From contig JAKAAU010000092.1 in assembly GCA_021802165.1 (NCBI GenBank), positions 1 through 6,550 on the forward strand: a stretch of DNA of 6,550 bases. The letters run 5' to 3'. Below are positions 1 to 5,603 of the stretch, one piece after another. The stretch's first letter is position 1. The number at the start of each line of letters is the position of its first letter. The notes under the pieces are model-generated. The model did not search any database. It was given only the letters and a program-made list of their open reading frames with translations, and was not told the origin of the DNA. This stretch comes from Thermoplasmata archaeon (GTDB lineage Archaea > Thermoplasmatota > Thermoplasmata > Thermoplasmatales > Thermoplasmataceae). A program made the position numbers and the translations under genes.

Positions 1-706
1 GTTCTGTTACAACCTTTGTAATAAATTTTCTGAAATCTTCCCTGCCAGAGGATATATCTGATTTCATTGATCTTATTGAGTCAGATATTTCCATTACCTC
101 TATCATTTTTTTGTCGTAATATTCTTTAAATCCTATATTCATTGTCCTGATATTATCTAGAAACTGATCTGGAAAGGTATCTGTAAGAATCATTAACCCT
201 TTCTCGCCTATACTTGCGCCATATGATAGGAATGTGCTTGCGATAGTAGTTTTACCTGCACCGGTTATGCCACAAATCATATAAACATATCCTGGCCTTA
301 GGCCACCGGATAGTTTTGCATCCAGTGTTGTTATCCCGAATTTTGCCCTCTGAACCAGTGTATTAACTTCCTGTTTCACATCTATTATGTCAATTCCATA
401 TACATTGCACATTTTTTTTATATAATCCCCAATCTCTGTGTATGATAGAATTGCCTTTTTTGTTATTCCTGCATCCAGGGCCTGTGAATTAAATATCATT
501 ATATCGTTTGCAGTTGTATTTTCATCAGAAGACATAGCTGCGATCATTACTCCATCCCACTCAATAATAAATTCAAACCTATATTCCATTCCAGACTGCC
601 CCATAATATTCTTGTTCTGGAAAATTGAGATTGATTTTGTATCTATAGAATATTTTGATGAAATGATTTTCGAAAGTGCGTTAGCATCCAAACCTTTTTT
701 ATACAA
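1..706 (-). CDS. KaiC/RadA-like P-loop ATPase, partial (C-terminus beyond left edge)
   Basis: About 235 residues are visible, read leftward and open to the window edge. The second half is a RecA/KaiC-type ATPase domain. It has the family entry pattern FGITTLDAKLSGG near residue 123, a Walker A GITGAGKTT at about 146-154 (bases 245-271), and a GEKGLMILTDTFPDQF strand near 167-182. The last region corresponds to the KaiC catalytic Glu-Glu segment, but here it reads Asp-Thr. Walker B would lie outside the window. Residues about 35-108 precede the ATPase domain and have an alpha/beta pattern ending in YGIDIID, reminiscent of restriction-endonuclease-fold (Mrr-like) domains but with no clear D-ExK site; that reading is inference. 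The start is uncertain: TTG at 706 fits a leaderless mRNA from the box at 728-735, TTG at 691 and ATG at 604 are alternatives, and a stop at 710-712 limits extension. The substrate or partner is unknown; KaiC-like archaeal proteins are usually regulatory or signalling ATPases. Confidence 0.85.
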   Translation of the reverse strand, partial: MYKKGLDANALSKIISSKYSIDTKSISIFQNKNIMGQSGMEYRFEFIIEWDGVMIAAMSSDENTTANDIMIFNSQALDAGITKKAILSYTEIGDYIKKMCNVYGIDIIDVKQEVNTLVQRAKFGITTLDAKLSGGLRPGYVYMICGITGAGKTTIASTFLSYGASIGEKGLMILTDTFPDQFLDNIRTMNIGFKEYYDKKMIEVMEISDSIRSMKSDISSGREDFRKFITKVVTE

Positions 707-727
707 CGTCTATTAATAGAAGTGTGG

Positions 728-735
728 CATATAAA
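728..735 (-). promoter_or_regulatory. TATA-like box for the KaiC-like ATPase gene
   Basis: On the minus strand this reads TTTATATG, preceded by an A/T-rich stretch. Its centre is about 26 bases upstream of the TTG at 706, the usual archaeal TATA-to-start-site distance. Transcription would therefore begin at or next to the codon, giving a leaderless mRNA. Called from spacing and composition only. Confidence 0.5.
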
Positions 736-780
736 TTTTTTTAAAAACATGAATAATTAGCATCTATGCAGTGAGCGACC

Positions 781-795
781 TTAATAATAAAATTC
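781..795 (-). terminator. T-rich end of the 315-aa gene
   Basis: Just after the TAA stop of the upstream minus-strand gene, the minus strand reads GAATTTTATTATTAA. Such U-rich tracts are typical archaeal termination signals. There is no strong hairpin; a short TCTTT/AAAGA pairing overlaps the stop codon. The next gene has its own promoter-like box, which fits separate transcription. Confidence 0.35.
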
Positions 796-800
796 TTTGA

Positions 801-1748
801 TTAAAGATTGCTATATAAATCTGCATCAAAGTCCGAACATACACTCAGGTCTATAATATTTTTTCCATATAGGTCTCTGCTGCATGAAAAGATAATCTCA
901 AGATACTCATTGAGCCTGTATGTTGATATAATGGATGAAGAATATAGTCTACCATTTCTGTACTTAATAATTATATTTGCCCTGTAAATTCCACGCTCAT
1001 TTGCTCTGTCCTTTATCATGTTTAGGAGTTCATTTGTACTCTGGGTCTGATATATCATATCCTCCCTTGATATACATTTTAAACCGTTTTTTTCCTCCAG
1101 TTCATGCGGGGGAAAAATTACAACACGGAAGTCCTTCTTATCGTATGGATTTTCAATAACCTCAGCAAGAGCATCCTCATTCATGAGAATTTCAGTGGGG
1201 TAATCAATTTTATGTGCACCAATTGGCAGTGAATACTGGATCATTGACACTGGTGACCTTTTATTCTTTTTGGAAATTAAGAATATGACATCCTCGCTCT
1301 CTGTAAGATTTATATCATCAATAAAGTATGGAATTTGAAGATATTTATTTAAGACAAGTGATACATTTGTCTTGTACATGTGATTGAACCTAATCCTTAA
1401 AATCATTTTACCCTCTTCTATGGTCATTTCACTGAACTGTAAACTTGGTACATCCCAAAATTCCTTAATTAAACCCAGTATTTTTTTATTCATTATGGAC
1501 CGGGATATTAAATAATAGCTTTCAGTCTCAATAGGGCTGTCGGATTTGATTAGTTCAATAGCATGCCCATTCAACATGGCTTTTGTAATGAAAGCCTCAA
1601 AATAATATTTTCCGGTGTCATTATCCGGCTTGATAAAAATGCCAATTGTAATATTGTGTAACTTTGACCACCTGAAAATATCAGCTGTATCATTTATCAT
1701 CATCTTTAATTTTGTATCCAACCTACATCCGATATCTTTAATTCGCAT
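801..1748 (-). CDS. Conserved-looking hypothetical protein, 315 aa, function unknown
   Basis: I do not recognise this protein. It is soluble: no signal peptide or membrane segment is visible, and charged and hydrophobic residues alternate in a mixed alpha/beta pattern. Residues about 110-175 (an EEGKMILRIRFNH strand, a helix with LVLNKYLQIPYF, then SPVSMIQYSLPI) faintly recall the N-terminal sensory region of archaeal Bat/HTH-10 regulators. No C-terminal helix-turn-helix is apparent, so this is only a lead. The C-terminal 65 residues form a likely beta-rich unit (RANIIIKYRNG, SSSIISTYRL, YLEIIFSCSRD). Four cysteines (8, 225, 289, 304) are scattered and make no metal motif. The ATG at 1748 is supported by a TATA-like box about 26 bases upstream, which suggests a leaderless message. 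It lies 94 bases upstream of, and codirectional with, the KaiC-like ATPase gene, so a functional link is possible but unproven. Confidence 0.75.
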   Translation of the reverse strand: MRIKDIGCRLDTKLKMMINDTADIFRWSKLHNITIGIFIKPDNDTGKYYFEAFITKAMLNGHAIELIKSDSPIETESYYLISRSIMNKKILGLIKEFWDVPSLQFSEMTIEEGKMILRIRFNHMYKTNVSLVLNKYLQIPYFIDDINLTESEDVIFLISKKNKRSPVSMIQYSLPIGAHKIDYPTEILMNEDALAEVIENPYDKKDFRVVIFPPHELEEKNGLKCISREDMIYQTQSTNELLNMIKDRANERGIYRANIIIKYRNGRLYSSSIISTYRLNEYLEIIFSCSRDLYGKNIIDLSVCSDFDADLYSNL

Positions 1749-1767
1749 TGAAATATAATTATAAATA

Positions 1768-1780
1768 CCTATATATAATT
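1768..1780 (-). promoter_or_regulatory. TATA-like box for the 315-aa gene
   Basis: The minus strand reads AATTATATATAGG at positions -32 to -20 relative to the ATG at 1748, centred near -26. This is the expected placement for a leaderless archaeal transcript. The surroundings are very AT-rich, so the exact box is approximate. Confidence 0.5.
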
Positions 1781-1892
1781 ATCTTATAACTAAAAATCTT
1801 TTACCACCATTATGCATTATTATCCCGGTAAGAGATAATTATTATAACATTAGACTTTGAGCTAACGTAATTAAAGAGGTGTATGGCAAAAA

Positions 1893-1903
1893 TATTATTA
1901 TAA
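1893..1903 (+). promoter_or_regulatory. TATA-like box for the acid-sugar kinase operon
   Basis: TATTATTATAA is centred about 24 bases upstream of the GTG start at 1922. With little room for a leader and no Shine-Dalgarno sequence, the mRNA is probably leaderless. It faces away from the promoter of the minus-strand 315-aa gene. The 173-base space between the two starts (1749-1921) holds these two boxes and loosely matched AT-rich inverted repeats, and nothing else I can support. Confidence 0.45.
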
Positions 1904-1921
1904 TATCCTTATTTTACTAAT

Positions 1922-2449
1922 GTGAAAGTTATAGTTATATCAGATGATCTGAGCGGTGCTGCAGGCATGGCATCTATGCTTGGAATGAATATACCCATAA
2001 TACCTTTCAATAGAATCGAAATTATATCAGAACGCACTGAAATGATAGTATCAATTGACCTTGAAACAAGAAATTCCACAGATGAACTGGTTAGACTAAA
2101 ATTTATAGAGAAAAATTTCTCAGAGTATAAAATTTTCACACGAATAGATACAATGCTGCGTGGCAGTACTTCCACATTTATTGAATTTATGGCATTATAC
2201 TACAATATTGCCATTACTGATACAGTTCCAGAATACAGAAGGTATACTTCAGAGGGTTTTACCTTTTATCAAAATGAAAGGATAGATATAGGACGGGCAA
2301 TTCCCACACAAGCAAAACATAAAGCAAAAATATTCAATTCTAGAACCTATGATGACCTTAGTAAGATATCCAGAAAGTGCATGGATGAAAATATGGTTCC
2401 TGTAGACCCCGGGCCATTAATTGCAGTTTATTTGAGGATGATGTTATGA
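1922..2449 (+). CDS. Four-carbon acid sugar kinase (DUF1537 family), N-terminal substrate-binding half
   Basis: This 175-aa protein carries the N-terminal half of the DUF1537 kinase family (DtnK/OtnK-like; Pfam PF07005), which phosphorylates D-threonate, D-erythronate or related acids on the terminal hydroxyl. Family motifs seen: SDDLSGAAG (7-15) after the first strand, SIDLETRN (44-51), RIDTMLRGS (74-82) and VPVDPGPL (159-166). In usual single-chain members this half runs straight into the nucleotide-binding half. Here it ends with TGA shortly after the DPGP motif, and the second half begins in the next gene, sharing the four bases ATGA. The stretch between motifs 3 and 4 looks short: the two halves total 310 aa, against roughly 400 for typical single-chain members. 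The start is GTG, with a TATA-like box 24 bases upstream and no Shine-Dalgarno. Substrate specificity cannot be read from the sequence; the downstream pdxA2-like gene supports a threonate/erythronate-type substrate. Confidence 0.8.
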   Translation: MKVIVISDDLSGAAGMASMLGMNIPIIPFNRIEIISERTEMIVSIDLETRNSTDELVRLKFIEKNFSEYKIFTRIDTMLRGSTSTFIEFMALYYNIAITDTVPEYRRYTSEGFTFYQNERIDIGRAIPTQAKHKAKIFNSRTYDDLSKISRKCMDENMVPVDPGPLIAVYLRMML

Positions 2450-2853
2450 TCTCCATAGTGGTTGGCAGCATGACGGAAATAACTGAGAAACAGATAATGT
2501 ATGTGCAGAAAACAATTGCAAATAATAGAAAATCTTCAAAAAACACTGTGGTTCTATATTATCTTAAAGATATGCACTTCAACAGAATAAAGAATAAAAA
2601 CTTCTTGAGGGAAATCTCCATTTCAGATACACTAATAATGAGTGGCGGGGAAACAGCATATTCCCTGCTGGATGCATCCGGATTCGATTATCTCATAAGT
2701 GGTGAGCAGATAATGCCACTGATTTCCACAGGCATAATAAGTGGCGGATTATTTAATGGATTGCACTATATCATCAAGGGCGGAAGCATTGGGGAAATCG
2801 ATATATATGAAAAAATGATTGAATACGCCGCGGAAAATTTTGGGACTGGATAA
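2446..2853 (+). CDS. Four-carbon acid sugar kinase (DUF1537 family), C-terminal nucleotide-binding half
   Basis: This 135-aa protein matches the C-terminal nucleotide-binding domain of the DUF1537 kinases (Pfam PF17042). It opens directly with the first strand and motif VVGSMTEITEKQ (5-16). It then has SGGETA (66-71), the glycine-rich ISGGLFNG (98-105) and KGGSIG (111-116), all at the expected order and spacing for ATP binding. The ATG at 2446 overlaps the TGA of the preceding gene as ATGA, a classic translational-coupling arrangement, and no other plausible start precedes the first strand. The two polypeptides presumably assemble into one kinase. The alternative is one original gene broken by a one-base shift, since a -1 step at the overlap would fuse both frames. 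The junction falls exactly at the domain boundary and both halves keep their motifs, so I favour a functional split. Confidence 0.8.
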   Translation: MISIVVGSMTEITEKQIMYVQKTIANNRKSSKNTVVLYYLKDMHFNRIKNKNFLREISISDTLIMSGGETAYSLLDASGFDYLISGEQIMPLISTGIISGGLFNGLHYIIKGGSIGEIDIYEKMIEYAAENFGTG

Positions 2854-2865
2854 AAAACTCCTAAT

Positions 2866-2875
2866 TATTTATACT
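2866..2875 (+). promoter_or_regulatory. TATA-like box for the pdxA2-like gene
   Basis: ATTTATACT-type sequence lies in the 40-base gap after the kinase C-half gene, centred about 23-24 bases upstream of the ATG at 2894. It suggests that the dehydrogenase gene can be transcribed from its own leaderless promoter as well as by read-through from the kinase genes. It also supports 2894 over the longer in-frame start at 2819. Confidence 0.45.
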
Positions 2876-2893
2876 AGAGAAAAATTACAGAGC

Positions 2894-3859
2894 ATGCTAA
2901 ACATAGGGATTACTCTGGGTGACCCTGCAGGAATAGGACCTGAGATTGTTGCAAAGTCAATTAATTCAATTAAAAACAGGAATTTCAAAATAATCCTATT
3001 CGGCGATCGTGAAAATTTCCAGGAAACCCTGAGGCAGTGCAGACTCAGCATGGGTGGAACCAAGAACATCGATTTTATAAATACAGGGACTGATGGTAGG
3101 ATAGAACAGGGAAGGGTAACAGCACAGGCTGGAAGGATAGCATATAACAGCATAAGGAGCGCGGTGGAATTTGCCATGGCTGGTAGAATAGATGCATTGG
3201 CAACAGCACCAATAAATAAGGAGGCAATAATAAAGGCCGGGTCTGAATATATAGACCATACATCAATGCTCAAGGGGCTTACCAATTCCAGATTCATCAC
3301 CACACTGTTTGAGGTAAAGAAGCTCAGGATTACATTTCTGTCAAAGCATGTATCCCTGCTGGATGCCGTTAAATTTGTAGAAAAGGATAACGTTTATGCC
3401 GCAATAGTTGACACATGCAAGAGCATGAAGCTTCTTGGATTTCCTGATCCTGAGATTGCAGTTGCTGCACTTAACCCTCATGCAGGGGAATCCGGTATGT
3501 TTGGCCGTGAGGAGATAGATGAGATCATTCCAGCAGTAGAAAAGGCAAAGGAAACCATGAAGGTTTATGGGCCTATACCGGCTGATTCTGTGTTCTATCA
3601 GGCAGCAAATGGAAAATATGATGTTGTTCTGTCACTATACCATGACCAGGGGCATATAGCTGCCAAAACCTATGATTTTAAGAATACAGTTAGCATGAAT
3701 ATTGGGCTTCCTTTTCTGAGGACGTCCGTAGACCATGGAACGGCCTTTGACATAGCAGGGCAGAATAAGGCAGATTATGTGAGCATGAAGGCTGCTATAA
3801 TGACCGCTGCCCGATATGCACCCGGCTATAGAAAGAGATTCAGGGCGTTGAAATTCTAA
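2894..3859 (+). CDS. pdxA2: PdxA2-type 4-phospho-D-threonate/erythronate 3-dehydrogenase
   Basis: This 321-aa protein is a full-length PdxA-family NAD-dependent dehydrogenase (E. coli PdxA is 329 aa). It has the N-terminal signature GITLGDPAGIGPEIV (about 5-19), LATAPINKEAI (102-112) and DHTSML (121-126). The three metal-ligand histidines of PdxA are present: SKHVSLLD (His152), LNPHAGE (His196) and YHDQGH (His250). It ends with RTSVDHGTAFDIAG (276-289). PdxA2 members oxidise a 4-phosphorylated four-carbon sugar acid, which then decarboxylates to dihydroxyacetone phosphate. PdxA proper acts in vitamin B6 synthesis. The adjacent DUF1537 kinase pair, and the usual absence of the DXP-dependent B6 route in archaea, favour PdxA2; this is context inference. 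The frame extends upstream to an ATG at 2819, but those 25 residues overlap the preceding gene and are absent from the family. ATG 2894 starts just before the first strand and has a TATA-like box at the right distance. Confidence 0.88.
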   Translation: MLNIGITLGDPAGIGPEIVAKSINSIKNRNFKIILFGDRENFQETLRQCRLSMGGTKNIDFINTGTDGRIEQGRVTAQAGRIAYNSIRSAVEFAMAGRIDALATAPINKEAIIKAGSEYIDHTSMLKGLTNSRFITTLFEVKKLRITFLSKHVSLLDAVKFVEKDNVYAAIVDTCKSMKLLGFPDPEIAVAALNPHAGESGMFGREEIDEIIPAVEKAKETMKVYGPIPADSVFYQAANGKYDVVLSLYHDQGHIAAKTYDFKNTVSMNIGLPFLRTSVDHGTAFDIAGQNKADYVSMKAAIMTAARYAPGYRKRFRALKF

Positions 3860-3873
3860 AATTTTTATTATTT
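3860..3873 (+). terminator. T-rich terminator after the pdxA2-like gene
   Basis: Immediately after the TAA, the sequence AATTTTTATTATTT forms a T-rich tract of the kind used for archaeal termination, with no hairpin needed. It probably ends the kinase/dehydrogenase transcript. Confidence 0.45.
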
Positions 3874-3904
3874 CCCTGCTATGTCAATCGCATAATATAC
3901 TTTA

Positions 3905-3942
3905 TGAGTAAATTGTTATCTATGATAACTATTAAATACTCA
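3905..3942. repeat. Imperfect 38-bp inverted repeat in the pdxA2-MFS spacer
   Basis: The core GTTATC-TAT-GATAAC (3915-3929) is a perfect 6-bp palindrome around three bases. It extends to 9 of 10 matches per arm (3911-3920 against 3924-3933). Outside it, TGAGTA (3905-3910) pairs perfectly with TACTCA (3937-3942), leaving a three-base AAA bulge on the right. No T-run follows, so it is not an obvious hairpin terminator. It could be a binding site for a dimeric regulator upstream of the MFS gene, or an RNA hairpin at the end of the pdxA2 transcript. Confidence 0.55.
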
Positions 3943-3952
3943 ACTATAATTA
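3943..3952 (+). promoter_or_regulatory. Possible TATA-like box for the MFS gene
   Basis: ACTATAATTA is the best TATA-like match before the transporter gene. It would start transcription near 3973 and leave a leader of about 30 bases. A weaker AT-rich candidate at 3970-3980 would give a leader of only a few bases. A poor GGGT Shine-Dalgarno-like element (3996-3999) lies 6 bases before the ATG. Which box is used cannot be decided from sequence. Confidence 0.3.
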
Positions 3953-3961
3953 TGGGATGAA

Positions 3962-3988
3962 TATTGCTAATTATGTAAAATAGCAATA
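3962..3988. repeat. Perfect 8-bp inverted repeat, candidate operator of the MFS gene
   Basis: TATTGCTA (3962-3969) and its exact reverse complement TAGCAATA (3981-3988) flank an 11-base AT-rich spacer. The arm centres are 19 bp apart, roughly two helical turns. The element ends 17 bases before the MFS start codon, so it would sit on the TATA box or the start site of that gene. This layout fits a dimeric repressor site such as those of MarR- or TetR-type regulators of efflux pumps. No regulator gene lies in the window. Confidence 0.5.
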
Positions 3989-4005
3989 GAATAAAGGGTA
4001 ATAAA

Positions 4006-5478
4006 ATGGAAGAACAGCAGGTAGATAAAAAATATGCCAGATTCGTTCTGGCTCTGTTTGCAATGATTATAGTTGCAGTTATGTATGTTGAGGGCATGCT
4101 AACACCATCCCTCCCATCAATTGCAGAGGGTTTTCATATAACGGTGGACCAGGTTAGCCTGGTGCTTTCTACCTACCTTCTCACAGGGGTTGCCTTAAGC
4201 CCTGTGGTTGGAAAACTGGCAGATTTATATGGAAAGAAGAAGATGATGTCCATAGTGATGCTCCTTTATGCAGGTGCAGTCTCAGTAACAGGTTTCTCAC
4301 CAAACTTCACATTCATGGTTGTGTCCAGGGCAGTCCAGGGAATAGGGCTTACCATAATGCCACTGGGGATGGCCATGGTCAGGGAGGAATTCCCCAGGAA
4401 TATGGTGCCTAAAGCACAGTCACTTATAAGTGGAATGTTTGGGGTTGGATTTGCAGTAAGCCTGCCACTGGGCTCTTTTATATCTGATTACTATGGCTGG
4501 AGAATGACATACCATACAGCTATACCTTTCATAGTCGCACTGGCAATTCTTACAATATGGAAGGTCAGAGAATCAAAGTACAGGAGGCCAGATGTAAAGG
4601 TGGATTATGTAGGTGCAGCAGCACTGGGAATACCCTTGGCACTAATAGTTCTGGCAATGTCAGAGGGATCGTCATGGGGCTGGCACTCTGTGCTGTTTCT
4701 GTCTATACTCATTGTGGGTGTAATACTACTAATCCCGATGTTCATTTATGAAAAGCACTACTACCAGAAAGGCGGGGAGGCAATATTTGATATGAAGCTG
4801 CTTTCAAAAAGAAATGTCCTGATTGCGAATATAGCATTAACAGTTTCCGGACTGGGCATGTACCTCTCAATGCAGGCACTTTCCTATAAGTTTGAAACCC
4901 CAACACCCTATGGATTCGGATTCAGCATACTGGAAACCGGTATTTCCATGGTTGCATTTGCAGCCGGAATGATTGTATTTTCCATAGTAACGGGAAAGCT
5001 GATTTCCAGGACAGGAATAAAGCCACTGGCAATTGCGGGGTCCTTTGTAACAGCTATTGGCTTCTTCCTTCTCTCAACCTCTCCTGGCCTTGCCATGACG
5101 CTTATAGATGAGGTCATAATAGGCAGTGGAATGGCAATAATGAATGCATCCATAATTAACCTGCTGGTACTCTCGGTTGAGGCCCGCGATATGGGGCTTG
5201 CCACATCAATGAACAGCACATTCAGGTACATAGGAAGCAGCATAGGAGCCCCCATAGCAGGAACAGTCCTGTCACTTTACACGGTTGTGGATATAGTCCA
5301 CACAGCAGCTGGAACAGTGATATTCTCATTCCCTGATTATACAGCATTCAGGTATGCGTTCATTATAGGGGGCCTGACTTTCATTATAGCGGCATTCATA
5401 GTGATTATGTCAAATGAGGTTCTGGGAAGGAGAACAGTAGAGACCCATGCAAAAAAAACTGCTGCAGCAGAAAATTAA
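4006..5478 (+). CDS. MFS transporter, DHA2 (14-TM, EmrB/QacA-like) family
   Basis: This 490-aa integral membrane protein has about 14 hydrophobic segments, roughly at residues 13-32, 48-68, 80-97, 101-122, 139-160, 168-186, 203-218, 228-247, 271-290, 307-330, 338-357, 362-390, 405-430 and 447-468. That is the size and count of DHA2 proton-coupled drug/metabolite exporters. MFS motif A is clear as GKLADLYGKKKM (69-80), and motif B as SRAVQGIG (107-114). The TM1 motif is present in variant form, with Glu29 in place of the usual Asp. The antiporter motif C in TM5 is degenerate: GVGFAVSLPLGS (146-157) lacks the usual Gly-Pro pair. The ATG has a weak GGGT element 6 bases upstream, and the preceding spacer holds two inverted repeats that could control it. 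The stop is followed by a strong T-run. The substrate is unknown; export of toxic organics or metabolites is the family default, and no link to the upstream sugar-acid genes is shown. Confidence 0.9.
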   Translation: MEEQQVDKKYARFVLALFAMIIVAVMYVEGMLTPSLPSIAEGFHITVDQVSLVLSTYLLTGVALSPVVGKLADLYGKKKMMSIVMLLYAGAVSVTGFSPNFTFMVVSRAVQGIGLTIMPLGMAMVREEFPRNMVPKAQSLISGMFGVGFAVSLPLGSFISDYYGWRMTYHTAIPFIVALAILTIWKVRESKYRRPDVKVDYVGAAALGIPLALIVLAMSEGSSWGWHSVLFLSILIVGVILLIPMFIYEKHYYQKGGEAIFDMKLLSKRNVLIANIALTVSGLGMYLSMQALSYKFETPTPYGFGFSILETGISMVAFAAGMIVFSIVTGKLISRTGIKPLAIAGSFVTAIGFFLLSTSPGLAMTLIDEVIIGSGMAIMNASIINLLVLSVEARDMGLATSMNSTFRYIGSSIGAPIAGTVLSLYTVVDIVHTAAGTVIFSFPDYTAFRYAFIIGGLTFIIAAFIVIMSNEVLGRRTVETHAKKTAAAEN

Positions 5479-5494
5479 AATTTTTTTATTTTTA
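5479..5494 (+). terminator. T-run terminator after the MFS gene
   Basis: Just past the TAA, two T-runs of seven and five bases (5481-5487 and 5489-5493), separated by one A, form a strong archaeal-type U-tract terminator. The remaining spacer to 5603 shows only the promoter of the next gene. Confidence 0.55.
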
Positions 5495-5573
5495 ATACTA
5501 TTTAAACGGAATAAACAGAACCATAAAAGTATAGATGTACCATAATGATTGGAAATTATCGGTTGTAACAAAA

Positions 5574-5585
5574 TTATAAATTTAT
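5574..5585 (+). promoter_or_regulatory. TATA-like box for the TDT transporter gene
   Basis: TTATAAATTTAT is centred about 25 bases upstream of the ATG at 5604, with an A-rich stretch just before it that could act as the BRE. No Shine-Dalgarno sequence is present. This predicts a leaderless transcript and supports 5604 as the start. Confidence 0.5.
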
Positions 5586-5603
5586 CAACAATATACAAAA
5601 TAA

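Noticed and set aside
438..716. 92-codon plus-strand open frame
   Set aside because: It lies antisense to the KaiC-like ATPase, whose frame carries a clear Walker A and family patterns. The plus-strand translation shows no motif and there is no plus-strand promoter.
1775..1842. 9-bp inverted repeat ATAATTATC / GATAATTAT in the divergent spacer
   Set aside because: The arms are pure low-complexity AT sequence 50 bases apart, which is expected by chance in this composition.
2869..3303. 144-codon minus-strand open frame opposite the pdxA2-like gene, with two more overlapping frames
   Set aside because: The plus strand here encodes conserved PdxA motifs. The antisense hydrophobic translations are by-products of codon composition.
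4908..5255. 115-codon minus-strand open frame inside the MFS gene
   Set aside because: It is fully contained within a well-supported 14-TM transporter and has no promoter or recognisable content.
5555..5592. Short TTGT...ACAA pairing around the TDT promoter
   Set aside because: The four-base arms with a long AT-rich spacer are too weak to call an operator.
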